A stretch of 8,335 bases of DNA, taken from assembly GCA_021815655.1 (NCBI GenBank), contig JAKAGJ010000060.1, positions 1-8,335 of the forward strand, written 5' to 3'. Origin of the DNA: Deltaproteobacteria bacterium. GTDB taxonomy: Bacteria > Desulfobacterota > Desulfarculia > Desulfarculales > Desulfarculaceae. The stretch's first letter is position 1, and each line of letters starts with the position of its first letter. Under the pieces are notes generated by a model, which saw only the letters and a program-made list of their open reading frames with translations, had not been told where the DNA came from and did no database searches. Positions 1 to 7,141 of the stretch are shown here, in pieces. Position numbers and translations under genes: made by a program.

Positions 1-879
1 CACGGCCTTCAGCACCTCGCGGGGCGCCTCGAAGACCTCGGTGTGGCGGCCCAGGTAGCAGGGGTCGTGGTAGATGACCTTTTTGGCCAGCGAGCCGGAA
101 AGCTTCAGCTTGCCCTCGTCCAGGAGCTGCTTGAGCAGCTGGGTGTAATGCACCACCTCGAACTCGCCGCCCAGATCGGGGTATTCCTGGGTGAAGGTCG
201 CGTAGCAGTGGGGGCTGGTGGTGATGATCTTCTTGACGCCCTTGCCCTGGAACAGCTTGATGTTCTTTTCGGCCAGGGAAGTGAACTGCTCCTCGTCGCC
301 CATCTTGCGCAGGGCCTCGCCGCAGCAGGACTCCTCGTTGCCGATGATGCCGAAGCTCACCCCGGCGGCCTTGAGAATCTTGTTCAAGGCGCGGGCGATG
401 GCCTGGGAGCGGGGGTCAAAGGCCGAGGTGCAGCACACGCTCAGGAAATACTCGGTGCCCTCGGTGAAGACGGGCACGTCCTGGCCCTCGGTCCACTTCT
501 CGCGCTTGTCCCGGTCCTCGGACCAGGGATTGCCCTTGGAGTGGATGGAGCCCATGATGGTGCGCAGCATCTGGGGGGCGGCGCCGCTCTCGGCGATCAT
601 GGCGCGCATGGCCTTGACCACGTCGATGATGCCCACCTGGCGGGGGCAGTTGACCACGCAGAGTTTGCAGGTGGTGCAGGCGTAGAGGATGTCGTCTGAC
701 TCGAAGCCCTCCAGGCCCATCTGGCCCATGCGGATGAGCTTGCGGGTGCGAAACTCACCGCCCACGGCCGGCCAGGGGCACAGGCCCGAGCACAGGCCGC
801 ACTGCATGCACTGGTAGAGCGTATCACCGCCCATGGCGGCGATGGCCTGAGAGACCTCCAGGAAGGGCGTGACGGACAT
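1..879 (-). CDS. HdrD/GlpC-like (Fe-S)-binding protein, C-terminus beyond window
   Basis: Likely a cytoplasmic electron-transfer subunit of the heterodisulfide reductase D / glycerol-3-phosphate dehydrogenase C / glycolate oxidase iron-sulfur group. Seen: 293 codons, cut by the left edge. Two ferredoxin-type motifs, CxxCxxCxxxCP at C24-C27-C30-C34 and C68-C71-C74-C78, should bind two [4Fe-4S] clusters. A cysteine-rich CCG domain follows: C149-C150, CCG at 185-187 and SPHC at 222-225; a second repeat begins with HDPC at 271-274, and its remaining cysteines would lie outside. There is no membrane segment in the visible part. The ATG at 877-879 has an AAGGAG ribosome site at 891-896, 11 nt upstream. 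Known of the family: such proteins pass electrons between flavoproteins (for example EtfAB or acyl-CoA dehydrogenases) and quinones or thiol/disulfide couples. The electron partner cannot be identified here. The family call is firm, the exact function is not. Confidence 0.9.
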   Translation of the reverse strand, partial: MSVTPFLEVSQAIAAMGGDTLYQCMQCGLCSGLCPWPAVGGEFRTRKLIRMGQMGLEGFESDDILYACTTCKLCVVNCPRQVGIIDVVKAMRAMIAESGAAPQMLRTIMGSIHSKGNPWSEDRDKREKWTEGQDVPVFTEGTEYFLSVCCTSAFDPRSQAIARALNKILKAAGVSFGIIGNEESCCGEALRKMGDEEQFTSLAEKNIKLFQGKGVKKIITTSPHCYATFTQEYPDLGGEFEVVHYTQLLKQLLDEGKLKLSGSLAKKVIYHDPCYLGRHTEVFEAPREVLKAV

Positions 880-971
880 ATCTTTTGTAACTCCTTGCTG
901 GCACAGTAGATTGCGGGCGTCGACCGGTTGCGCCTGGCCGCGCCCATTTTCACGCGCGGGTCGCCGGCCTT

Positions 972-1000
972 TGCTTAGCAGTTAGGCAGGATGCTGTCAA
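972..1000 (-). promoter_or_regulatory. Putative sigma-70-type promoter for the Fe-S protein gene
   Basis: On the minus strand a perfect TTGACA (plus 995-1000) is followed after 17 nt by TAAGCA (plus 972-977), a weak -10 matching only its first two bases. A start near 965 would leave a leader of roughly 85 nt before the ATG at 879. The 225-bp gap between this gene and its upstream neighbour supports an independent promoter. The weak -10 lowers certainty. Confidence 0.4.
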
Positions 1001-1046
1001 GAATGTATTCACCCCAAACAACTGCCCATTTCCCGGCGGGCCTTCC

Positions 1047-1073
1047 GCGCCGCCTGGCCTGCCGGGGCGGCGC
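1047..1073 (-). terminator. GC hairpin downstream of the glgA operon, possible terminator
   Basis: GCGCCGCC (1047-1054) and GGCGGCGC (1066-1073) form a perfect 8-bp stem with an 11-nt loop, starting 32 nt after the stop of the 176-residue gene in its direction of transcription. There is no U-tract after the stem, so it is not a classical intrinsic terminator. It may end transcription with Rho, protect the 3' end, or be chance in GC-rich DNA. Confidence 0.35.
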
Positions 1074-1104
1074 TCCAAGGGCCCCTGGGGCCAAGGCGGC
1101 GGAG

Positions 1105-1635
1105 CTACTGCCGGTTGCGGAAGACCAGGAGCGCCTCGGGGATGAGCGAGCGCACCACCGCCGCGGGCTCCAGGGCCAGGCGGCGCTCCAGGTCCTCGTA
1201 GCGGTGGTAGGCCTTGGTGAGCTTGGGCACCTGGGGCAGGAAGGAGGCCTGGATGTCCTTGGGCCGGGCGGCCATGTCCAGCAGGCTGTAGGACTCGGCG
1301 GCCACGCCCTGGACCCAGCCCAGGCGGCGCATCAGGTCGAAGCGCACCTGGTCGGCCAGAAACAGGAATGCGTCCAGGGCCTCCACCTTGGGCTGGGATT
1401 CCAGATAGGTGAAACGTTCCCCCGGACCCCAGCCGCGCACCCCCAGCACCACGTCGTAGAGGGCCAGGGTGGCCTCGCGGTCCAGTTCGGCCAGGCGCGA
1501 CAGCACCGCGTCGGGCAGGTCGCTGATGCGGGTCGCGGGGCCGGGGGCGAAGCCCACCCGCCGCTCCCAGCGGCCGAAGCTCTGCTGGGCGGCCTTGGCC
1601 CGCCGGCGCTCTTCCAGGTCTACCAGAACTCCCAC
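1105..1635 (-). CDS. Protein of unknown function, 176 residues
   Basis: I do not recognise this protein. It looks like a soluble, mostly helical cytoplasmic protein: no signal peptide, no membrane segment and no cysteine. The N-terminus is charged (ERRRAK at residues 9-14), followed by long amphipathic stretches around residues 36-63, 83-106 and 136-170. A Trp/Gly-rich turn lies at about 66-72. The start chosen is GTG at 1633-1635, with AAAGG (1644-1648) 8 nt upstream; an ATG at 1658-1660 is in another frame. It lies 56 nt downstream of the triple-GAF kinase stop, same strand, so it is probably the last gene of the glgA operon. A real gene is favoured by its protein-like composition, and the overlapping frames read as low-complexity Gly/Pro/Arg or Ala/Gln. 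A role in glucan metabolism or in the kinase pathway would be guesswork. Confidence 0.75.
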   Translation of the reverse strand: MGVLVDLEERRRAKAAQQSFGRWERRVGFAPGPATRISDLPDAVLSRLAELDREATLALYDVVLGVRGWGPGERFTYLESQPKVEALDAFLFLADQVRFDLMRRLGWVQGVAAESYSLLDMAARPKDIQASFLPQVPKLTKAYHRYEDLERRLALEPAAVVRSLIPEALLVFRNRQ

Positions 1636-1643
1636 TCTCCACG

Positions 1644-1648
1644 CCTTT
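1644..1648 (-). promoter_or_regulatory. Ribosome binding site that fixes a GTG start
   Basis: AAAGG on the minus strand, 8 nt before the GTG at 1635. It supports GTG as the start of the 176-residue protein, since the nearby ATG (1658-1660) belongs to a different frame. Confidence 0.5.
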
Positions 1649-1660
1649 CGCCGTCCCCAT

Positions 1661-1678
1661 GGCTGGCCAAGGCCAGCC
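1661..1678. repeat. Near-perfect palindrome between the kinase and the 176-residue gene
   Basis: GGCTGGCC and GGCCAGCC are perfect 8-bp arms separated by only AA. The site sits in the 56-nt gap between the kinase stop (1692-1694) and the next start (1635). With a 2-nt centre it would need to open a pair or two to form an RNA hairpin; it could equally be a dyad protein site or an mRNA processing/stabilising element. No U-tract follows. Confidence 0.5.
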
Positions 1679-1691
1679 CCGGCGGCCCCGC

Positions 1692-4046
1692 TTACTTCAA
1701 GTAGGCCCGGCCCTCCTCGGCGGCCGGCAGGGTCACCAGGAAGGAAGCCCCCTCCCCTTCTCTATTGTGCACCTCCACCTGCCCGAAATGGCGGGTGACG
1801 ATCTTGTGCACGATGGATAGCCCCAGACCGGAGCCGCTGTCCTTGGTGGTGAAGAAGGGGTTGAAGATATTGTGAATCACGTCCATGGGTATGCCGCCGC
1901 CGGTGTCGCTCACCTCGCCGGCCACGAACTGCTTGCCCTCGCGCACCACCGCGAAGCTGCGCAGGATCAGCCGTCCGCCCTTGATGCCCATGGCCTGCAA
2001 CGCATTGAGATAGATGTTTAAAAACACGTGCTTGATCTGGCGGTCGTCGCAGAAGACCGGCGGCAGGTCCTTGCTGAACTGGTGCACCACCTCCACGCGC
2101 CCGTCCTGCAGATCGCGCCGCAGGAGTTCCAGGGCCTCGTCCATGATGGTGTTGAGGTCGTGCTCCTCGAAATGGTTGCGGGCATCGGTGGAGAAATCCA
2201 GCATCTCGTTGAGCGTGCGCTCCAGGCGCGTCACTTCCTCGATAATCACGTCCAGGTAGGGCGTGATGTTGGAATCCTTGCCCACCTTCTTGCGTATGCG
2301 CCGGGTAAAACCGCCGATGCTCACCAGGGGGTTTCTGATCTCGTGGGCCACGCCGGCGGCCACCTCGCCCAGGGCGGCCAGCTTGTCGGCCTCCAAAAGA
2401 CGATTGCGCATCTGGGCCAACTCGCGGTTGGCCGACTCCAGGTTCTGGTACAAGCGGCTGGCCTCCAGGGCCAGCCCCCCCTGGTTGGCCAGCATGGCCA
2501 GAAGCTTCTGATCGCGCTCGCCAAAGGGGCGCTGGCTCAGGTGGTTGTCCACCACCAATACGCCCACCACCTTGCCCTTGGCGAACATGGGCACGGTGAT
2601 GAAGGGGTGGGGACCCAGGGCGGAGAGCAACTCGGGGCGCACCTGGGGGTCTGCCTGGGGATTTTCCACCAGGATGGCCCGGCGCTCGGCCACGGTGCGG
2701 GCCAGCACGTCCTGGGGGGGAGACATGGGCACCGCCAAGAGCGCCAGGCTCTCGTCGGTGACCATGGCCGGCCCCGGGCGCCGGTCGCGCAGCTCGTTGA
2801 GGGATTTGGTCAGCTCCTGCCGCTGGGGCCCCAGGCTTGACTTGTCCATGTCGGCCAAGGCCCTGAGCACGTTCTTGCCCTCTTGCACCAGGAACAAGAG
2901 CACCCGGTCGTGGTCCAGCCCCGCGGGGTGGATCACGGCGTGCAGGATGATGAGCACCGTCTGGTTGAAGTCCACGGTGGTCATCAGCACGGTGCTGATC
3001 TCAAAAAGAGTGGCCAGGGCCCCCACCATTTCCTCGTTGCGCTGGGCCAGGTCCTCCACCCGCTGGAAGGTCAGCGCGTTTTCCAGTGCCGGCGAGACCA
3101 TGGAGGCCATGGTGTAGAGCAGGTTGCGGTCATCGGCGTTGAACCCCGGCCCGGCGCCCTCCTCGCGCACCGCCTTGTCGAAGACGCAGAGATGCCCCTG
3201 GTAGTGCCCCTTGAAGGACAGGTTGGCGCAGAGCCCGTCTTCGATGGCTTGGTCCAGGCTGCCCGTATCGCACACCTCGGCGCGGTCGCCATCCCCAGCG
3301 GACGCCGACTCTCCGCAGCCCTTAATGCAATCCTTGCCTTTTAGGCAGCGCGGGGGCACCTGGCCATGGGCGGCCCGCAGGAAATGCTCCTCGCCGTTGT
3401 GCTGGGTGATGGTCACCAGACCGCCCCTGGCCCCCAGGAGCTTGGCGCAGATGCCCACCACGGTGTCCAGGAGCTGGTCCACCTCGATGGTGGAGATGGC
3501 CGCCCGGCCCAGGTCGGAGAGCACGTTGAGCTCGGCGATGCGCTTCTTGGATTCGAAGTACAGGCGGAAGTTGCGGATGGTGCCGGCCATCTCGCGGGCC
3601 ACCATCTGCAATAGGCGAGTGTCGGTGTCCTCCATCTGGTGCCCGGGCTCGAAGATCAACAGGAGCACGGCGTAGAGCCGGTTGTCGTCCATTACCGGGA
3701 ACAGGGCCGCCAGTTCGCCTTCCTGGCAGAGATGGTCCAGGGCCTGGTCGCCGCTGGGCAGGGCCACGGTGAGAATCTGGGGCTCGCGGCGCCGCGCCGT
3801 CTCACCCACGCGCCCCACCCCGAACTCCACCGCCAGGGCCGGCGCGGGCGCGGACTCCTTGGGCCAGACGTTGGCCTTGACCAGCACGCTGCGGGCGTGC
3901 TCCTGCAAAAACAGCACGCTCTGGCGGCAACCCAGGTGGGTGTTTATCACCCCCAGGATGCTGTCCAGGCGCTCGCCCACGTCCACGGAGGAGTTGGCTA
4001 TCTCCACCACGTGGGCCAGGACGTCGAAACGCGGGCCGGCGAACAT
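1692..4046 (-). CDS. Soluble triple-GAF sensor histidine kinase
   Basis: A 784-residue cytoplasmic histidine kinase that should autophosphorylate on His568 and pass phosphate to an unlinked response regulator. Seen in order: GAF-like domain 1 at about 8-160; GAF-like domain 2 at about 175-325, with six cysteines (234, 240, 244, 259, 273, 287); GAF-like domain 3 at about 340-535; a linker helix; HisKA with AGVAHEIRNPL (H568); HATPase_c with N box N677/N681, G1 box DTGGG (714-718), FFTTK (731-735) and GSGLGL (738-743). No membrane segment and no receiver domain. GAF domains are known to bind small ligands, tetrapyrroles, nucleotides or Fe-S clusters; the ligands here are unknown. The ATG at 4044-4046 lies 3 nt after the glgA stop, with GGAGGG at 4055-4060 inside the end of glgA, so translational coupling is likely. 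No response regulator is encoded in its own operon. Confidence 0.93.
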   Translation of the reverse strand: MFAGPRFDVLAHVVEIANSSVDVGERLDSILGVINTHLGCRQSVLFLQEHARSVLVKANVWPKESAPAPALAVEFGVGRVGETARRREPQILTVALPSGDQALDHLCQEGELAALFPVMDDNRLYAVLLLIFEPGHQMEDTDTRLLQMVAREMAGTIRNFRLYFESKKRIAELNVLSDLGRAAISTIEVDQLLDTVVGICAKLLGARGGLVTITQHNGEEHFLRAAHGQVPPRCLKGKDCIKGCGESASAGDGDRAEVCDTGSLDQAIEDGLCANLSFKGHYQGHLCVFDKAVREEGAGPGFNADDRNLLYTMASMVSPALENALTFQRVEDLAQRNEEMVGALATLFEISTVLMTTVDFNQTVLIILHAVIHPAGLDHDRVLLFLVQEGKNVLRALADMDKSSLGPQRQELTKSLNELRDRRPGPAMVTDESLALLAVPMSPPQDVLARTVAERRAILVENPQADPQVRPELLSALGPHPFITVPMFAKGKVVGVLVVDNHLSQRPFGERDQKLLAMLANQGGLALEASRLYQNLESANRELAQMRNRLLEADKLAALGEVAAGVAHEIRNPLVSIGGFTRRIRKKVGKDSNITPYLDVIIEEVTRLERTLNEMLDFSTDARNHFEEHDLNTIMDEALELLRRDLQDGRVEVVHQFSKDLPPVFCDDRQIKHVFLNIYLNALQAMGIKGGRLILRSFAVVREGKQFVAGEVSDTGGGIPMDVIHNIFNPFFTTKDSGSGLGLSIVHKIVTRHFGQVEVHNREGEGASFLVTLPAAEEGRAYLK

Positions 4047-4049
4047 GGC

Positions 4050-5516
4050 CTAGGCCCTCCGCGCTTCCTGGCCGTGGGCGATGGCCTGGCGGTAGATATC
4101 CTCGTAGGCGCCCGCCGCCTTGTCCCAGGAAAAATCCAGGGCCATGGCCCGGCGCATGGCGCCCTGCCACTCCGAGGGCTGGGCAAAGGTCTCCAAGGCC
4201 CGCTTCAATGCCGCCAGCAAGGCCGGGGCCTCGTAGAGCTGGAACTTGAACCCCACCCCTGGGCTGGCCGGGGTGTGGTCGCTGACGGTGTCTTCCAGGC
4301 CGCCGGTGGCGCGCACCACCGGCAGGGTGCCATAGCGCAGGGCGTGCAACTGGTGCAGTCCGCAGGGCTCGTAGCGGCTGGGCATGAGCAGCATGTCGCA
4401 GCCGGCGATGAGCTTGTGGGCCATGTCCATCTCGTAGCCGATGACCAGACCCAGACGGTCGGCGCGGCGGCGGTGCAGCTCCTGCAGGTAGGCGTGGTAA
4501 TGGTCGTCGCCAAAGCCCATGATTACCATGTCCAGGCCCAGTTCCAGCACCTCATCCAGGATGGGCGCCAAGAGGTCCAGGCCGCGGCGGTCCACCAGGC
4601 GCCCCACGAAGCCCACCAGGGGCCTGCCGCCCGCGGCCGGCAGGCCGAAGGCCTGGCGCAGCCCCGCCTGGCACTGGGCCTTGGGAGCCAAGTCGCCGGC
4701 AGAGTAGGGCGCGGCGATGTAGGGGTCGTGCTGGGGGTCCCAGGTTTGGTAGTCCACGCCGTTGATAACCGCCTTGAGACGCTCCTTGCGGGCCAGCAGC
4801 ACCCCCTCCAGGCCATGGCCCATCTCCGGGGTCTGTATCTCCCGGGCATAGGTGGGGCTGACGGTGGAGATCATGTCGGCGTAGACCAGGCCGGCCTTGA
4901 GGAAGTTGATCTTGCCGTAGAATTCGATGGCCTCCGGCGTGAAGAACTCCCAGCCCAGGCCGGTCAGCGGCATGTCGTAATGCCAAAAGACGCCCTGACT
5001 GCCCATGTTGTGCACGGTCATCAGGGAACCGGCCTCGGCCAGCAGGGGATGCTCGCGATATTGGGCCTTGTGGTATAGAGGCACCAGGCCGGTGGTCCAG
5101 TCGTTGGCGTGGATCAGGTCCACGGGCTTGCCCAGGCGCAGGCACAGCTCCACGGCGGCGCGGCTGAAAAAGATGAAGCGCTCGGCGTTGTCCTCGTAGT
5201 CGCCGTAGGCGTTGCCGTAGAGCCCCTCGCGGTCGAATAGGTGCTCGTGGCTGATGAGATAAACCGTCACCCCCGGCCCGGGCTCCAGGGTGAAGACCTC
5301 CGCGTGGTGGCGACGCCAGGAAACCGGCACCTCCAGGGTCAGGTCCAGGCGCTTAAGCCTCTCCTCCTGCTCTGGGGCCAGGCGGCACTTGGGGGTGACC
5401 ACGTCCACCGTGTGTCCGCGGGCGGCCAGGGCCAGGGGCAGGTCATGGGAAACCTCGGCCAGGCCGCCCACGCGGCTTAACGGCCAAACCTCCGGCGAAA
5501 CGAACAATACATGCAT
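4050..5516 (-). CDS. glgA: Glycogen/starch synthase (GT5), ADP-glucose type by homology
   Basis: Transfers glucose from a nucleotide sugar (ADP-glucose in typical bacterial enzymes) to the non-reducing end of an alpha-1,4-glucan; cytoplasmic. Seen: 488 residues, close to the usual 475-490, with a two-lobed GT-B layout. N-lobe: VSPEVWPL then RVGGLAEV (15-22), HANDW (136-140), TVHN (167-170). C-lobe: STVSPTYAREI (217-227), INGVD (251-255), VGRLVDRRG (304-312), PSRYEPCGL (379-387; EPCG contains the conserved Glu) and RATGGLEDTVSD (402-413). The two lysines known from E. coli GlgA, K15 (KTGG) and K305 (QKG), align with R15 and R311. The ATG at 5514-5516 has AGGA 9 nt upstream and gives the canonical start of the fold. 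It is first in a leftward operon with a sensor kinase. No glgB, glgC or glgP is visible in this window. Confidence 0.95.
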   Translation of the reverse strand: MHVLFVSPEVWPLSRVGGLAEVSHDLPLALAARGHTVDVVTPKCRLAPEQEERLKRLDLTLEVPVSWRRHHAEVFTLEPGPGVTVYLISHEHLFDREGLYGNAYGDYEDNAERFIFFSRAAVELCLRLGKPVDLIHANDWTTGLVPLYHKAQYREHPLLAEAGSLMTVHNMGSQGVFWHYDMPLTGLGWEFFTPEAIEFYGKINFLKAGLVYADMISTVSPTYAREIQTPEMGHGLEGVLLARKERLKAVINGVDYQTWDPQHDPYIAAPYSAGDLAPKAQCQAGLRQAFGLPAAGGRPLVGFVGRLVDRRGLDLLAPILDEVLELGLDMVIMGFGDDHYHAYLQELHRRRADRLGLVIGYEMDMAHKLIAGCDMLLMPSRYEPCGLHQLHALRYGTLPVVRATGGLEDTVSDHTPASPGVGFKFQLYEAPALLAALKRALETFAQPSEWQGAMRRAMALDFSWDKAAGAYEDIYRQAIAHGQEARRA

Positions 5517-5542
5517 GGGTCACCATCCTGGTTATGCCAGTC

Positions 5543-5571
5543 ATAATAGCACGCCCCATCAGTGGGTACAA
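5543..5571 (-). promoter_or_regulatory. Extended -10 promoter of the glgA operon
   Basis: Minus strand: TATTAT (plus 5543-5548, five of six matches to TATAAT) preceded by TGC, the extended -10 signature. The 17-nt spacer leads to a poor -35, TTGTAC (plus 5566-5571). Predicted start near 5536, with a leader of about 20 nt before the ATG at 5516. Confidence 0.6.
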
Positions 5572-5585
5572 AACCTCTGTGCCCT

Positions 5586-5619
5586 CCGGCCCGGGCCGGT
5601 TGACACCCCGGGGCCGGCC
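5586..5619. promoter_or_regulatory. Cluster of GC palindromes overlapping the rightward promoter, possible operator
   Basis: A perfect 14-bp palindrome, CCGGCCCGGGCCGG (5586-5599), abuts the TTGACA at 5600. Two more palindromes, CCCCGGGG (5606-5613) and GGCCGGCC (5612-5619), fill the promoter spacer. The placement suits a repressor site acting on the kinase/receiver operon and perhaps on divergent glgA. GC-rich DNA makes short CG palindromes common, so only the 14-bp dyad is notable. Confidence 0.35.
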
Positions 5620-5629
5620 AAAGTAGGCT
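5600..5629 (+). promoter_or_regulatory. Putative promoter of the kinase/receiver operon
   Basis: A perfect TTGACA (5600-5605) with an 18-nt spacer to TAGGCT (5624-5629), three of six matches to the -10 consensus. It would give a leader of about 60 nt before the ATG at 5696. The good -35 with a poor -10 may indicate dependence on an activator. Confidence 0.4.
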
Positions 5630-5695
5630 CGAAGGTACCCAAGCTCGCGGACATCCCCGGAGCCCCGGCGCAAAAGCCGCCCCGAGAGACAGCGC

Positions 5696-7141
5696 ATGGC
5701 CAATTGGATAGTGATACGCCGCCTTACCGGACTGGTGACCCTGGTCTGCGGACCCCTGTCCCTGGTCTACCTGCTGGCCCTGATCGTCAAATGGAACAAC
5801 CTGGTGGCCAGCGGTGAATTGGCGGAGGAGATATGTGTGAACCTGGCCACCGTGCTCCTGACGGCCTTGCTGACCCTGTGGGGTGGCTGGCGTTGGCAGC
5901 GGCGCCTGGACCACCAGGTGGATACCCTGCTGGACACCTGCCACCGCCTGGCCCTGGGCGAGCCGGCGGGATTGCCCGATCCCCCGGAGCGCCTGGACGA
6001 ACTGGGGCGCCTGGGGCTGGCCATCCAGGTGCTGCGCGAGGCCCTGGTGGATTACTTGAGCCTCTACCGCCGTTTCTTCGATGTGGCCCCGGACATGTTC
6101 CTGTCCATCGGCACCACCAACTACCAGATATTGGACGCCAATCAGGCCTTCTGCCAGAAGGTGGGGCTGTTGCACTCCGAGGTGCGGGACCAGCCGGTGG
6201 GGCGGTTCGTGGTGCTGGAGCAGTCCTGGGAAGAGGCCCTGCTGCAGGTGGGGCAGCTTCACAGGGGACAGGTGCTATCCGGGCAGGGTAACATAGATAT
6301 CGAGGCCAGCCTTTCCCTGGAGCGCGGCCCCGGGGGACAGCCTTGGGTGTTGGGACTGATCCTGCGGGACGTGTCGCTGCAAAAGGCCCTGGTGGACCAA
6401 CTGCTCAAGAAATCGACGGCCCTGGAAAAGGCCCTCCAGGAGATTCAGAGCGTGGAGAACCTAAAAGACCAGTTCCTGACCACCCTGAGCCACGAGCTCA
6501 AGACCCCCATGGTTTCCTTGAAGGGCTTCCTGCAACTGATAATGCAGGAGCGCATCAAGCCCGAGGACCGGCAGGCCTACCTGGAGATATGCTGGCGCAA
6601 CCTGCTCAAGCTGGAAACCCAGATCAACAACCTGCTGGACCTGGCGCGCTTGAGCCACGCCAAGGACCAATACGAGATGGGGCCGGTGGACCTGTGCGCC
6701 TTGGTGCGCACCGAGGCCGAGAACCTGCGACTGCTGGCCGCCGAGCGCAAGGTGCGTCTGGAATTGGGGGACTTGCCGGCGGAGCCGGTGATGGTGAACG
6801 GCAACAGGGAAAAGTTGATACAACTTGTGGACAACTTGTTGCTGAATGCGGTCAAATATAACGTAGAGGACGGCGAGGTGAGGCTGGGCCTGGCCCAGCG
6901 CGATCAGGCGGTGGTGTTGACCGTATCCGACTCGGGGCTGGGCATCGCCCGGGAGAATATGGCCAAAATATTCAACCGCTTCTACCAGGCCAACCTCACC
7001 GGCACCGGCCGGCTGGAAGGCCTGGGCATCGGGTTGAGCCTGGTGCAGGAGATCGTCCTGCTGCACCATGGCGACATTCGGGTGCAGAGCGAGCCCGGCC
7101 AAGGCACAATCTTTACGGTTATTTTGGAGCGCCTGCCTTGA
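5696..7141 (+). CDS. Membrane-anchored PAS sensor histidine kinase
   Basis: A 481-residue inner-membrane kinase predicted to phosphorylate His266 and signal to the receiver protein encoded directly after it. Seen: membrane segment 1 at about 10-32; a short external loop of only some 12 residues; membrane segment 2 at about 46-63; a HAMP-like region at about 64-118; a PAS-like domain at about 122-235 (FDVAPDMFLSIG, ILDANQAFCQKVG); a coiled-coil linker at about 226-258; HisKA with LSHELKTPMVSLKGF (H266); HATPase_c with N380/N384, SDSGLGI (411-417), FNRFYQ (426-431) and GLGIGLSLV (442-450). With almost no periplasmic loop, the signal is probably read in the membrane or by the cytoplasmic PAS domain. 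The ATG at 5696 has only a weak GAGAGA ribosome site at 5684-5689, but it gives a proper N-terminus just before the first membrane segment. The family call is secure; the stimulus is unknown. Confidence 0.93.
   Translation: MANWIVIRRLTGLVTLVCGPLSLVYLLALIVKWNNLVASGELAEEICVNLATVLLTALLTLWGGWRWQRRLDHQVDTLLDTCHRLALGEPAGLPDPPERLDELGRLGLAIQVLREALVDYLSLYRRFFDVAPDMFLSIGTTNYQILDANQAFCQKVGLLHSEVRDQPVGRFVVLEQSWEEALLQVGQLHRGQVLSGQGNIDIEASLSLERGPGGQPWVLGLILRDVSLQKALVDQLLKKSTALEKALQEIQSVENLKDQFLTTLSHELKTPMVSLKGFLQLIMQERIKPEDRQAYLEICWRNLLKLETQINNLLDLARLSHAKDQYEMGPVDLCALVRTEAENLRLLAAERKVRLELGDLPAEPVMVNGNREKLIQLVDNLLLNAVKYNVEDGEVRLGLAQRDQAVVLTVSDSGLGIARENMAKIFNRFYQANLTGTGRLEGLGIGLSLVQEIVLLHHGDIRVQSEPGQGTIFTVILERLP
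7126..7129 (+). promoter_or_regulatory. Ribosome binding site supporting a TTG start
   Basis: GGAG inside the last codons of the kinase gene, 8 nt before the TTG at 7138. This ideal spacing, together with the TTGA overlap, is the main reason for accepting the rare start codon of the receiver gene. Confidence 0.65.

Noticed and set aside
205..214. Missing first cysteine in the CxxC of the CCG domain (SPHC at residues 222-225) of the Fe-S protein
   Set aside because: As I recall, related (Fe-S)-binding proteins often have a non-cysteine residue before PHC at this place, so it is probably normal for the family rather than a defect.
3639..5078. 479-codon plus-strand frame opposite glgA and the kinase
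   Set aside because: It is a frame shadow: low-complexity Gly/Gln/His/Val-rich translation typical of the antisense of GC-rich genes, whereas the minus strand encodes clear GlgA and GAF motifs.
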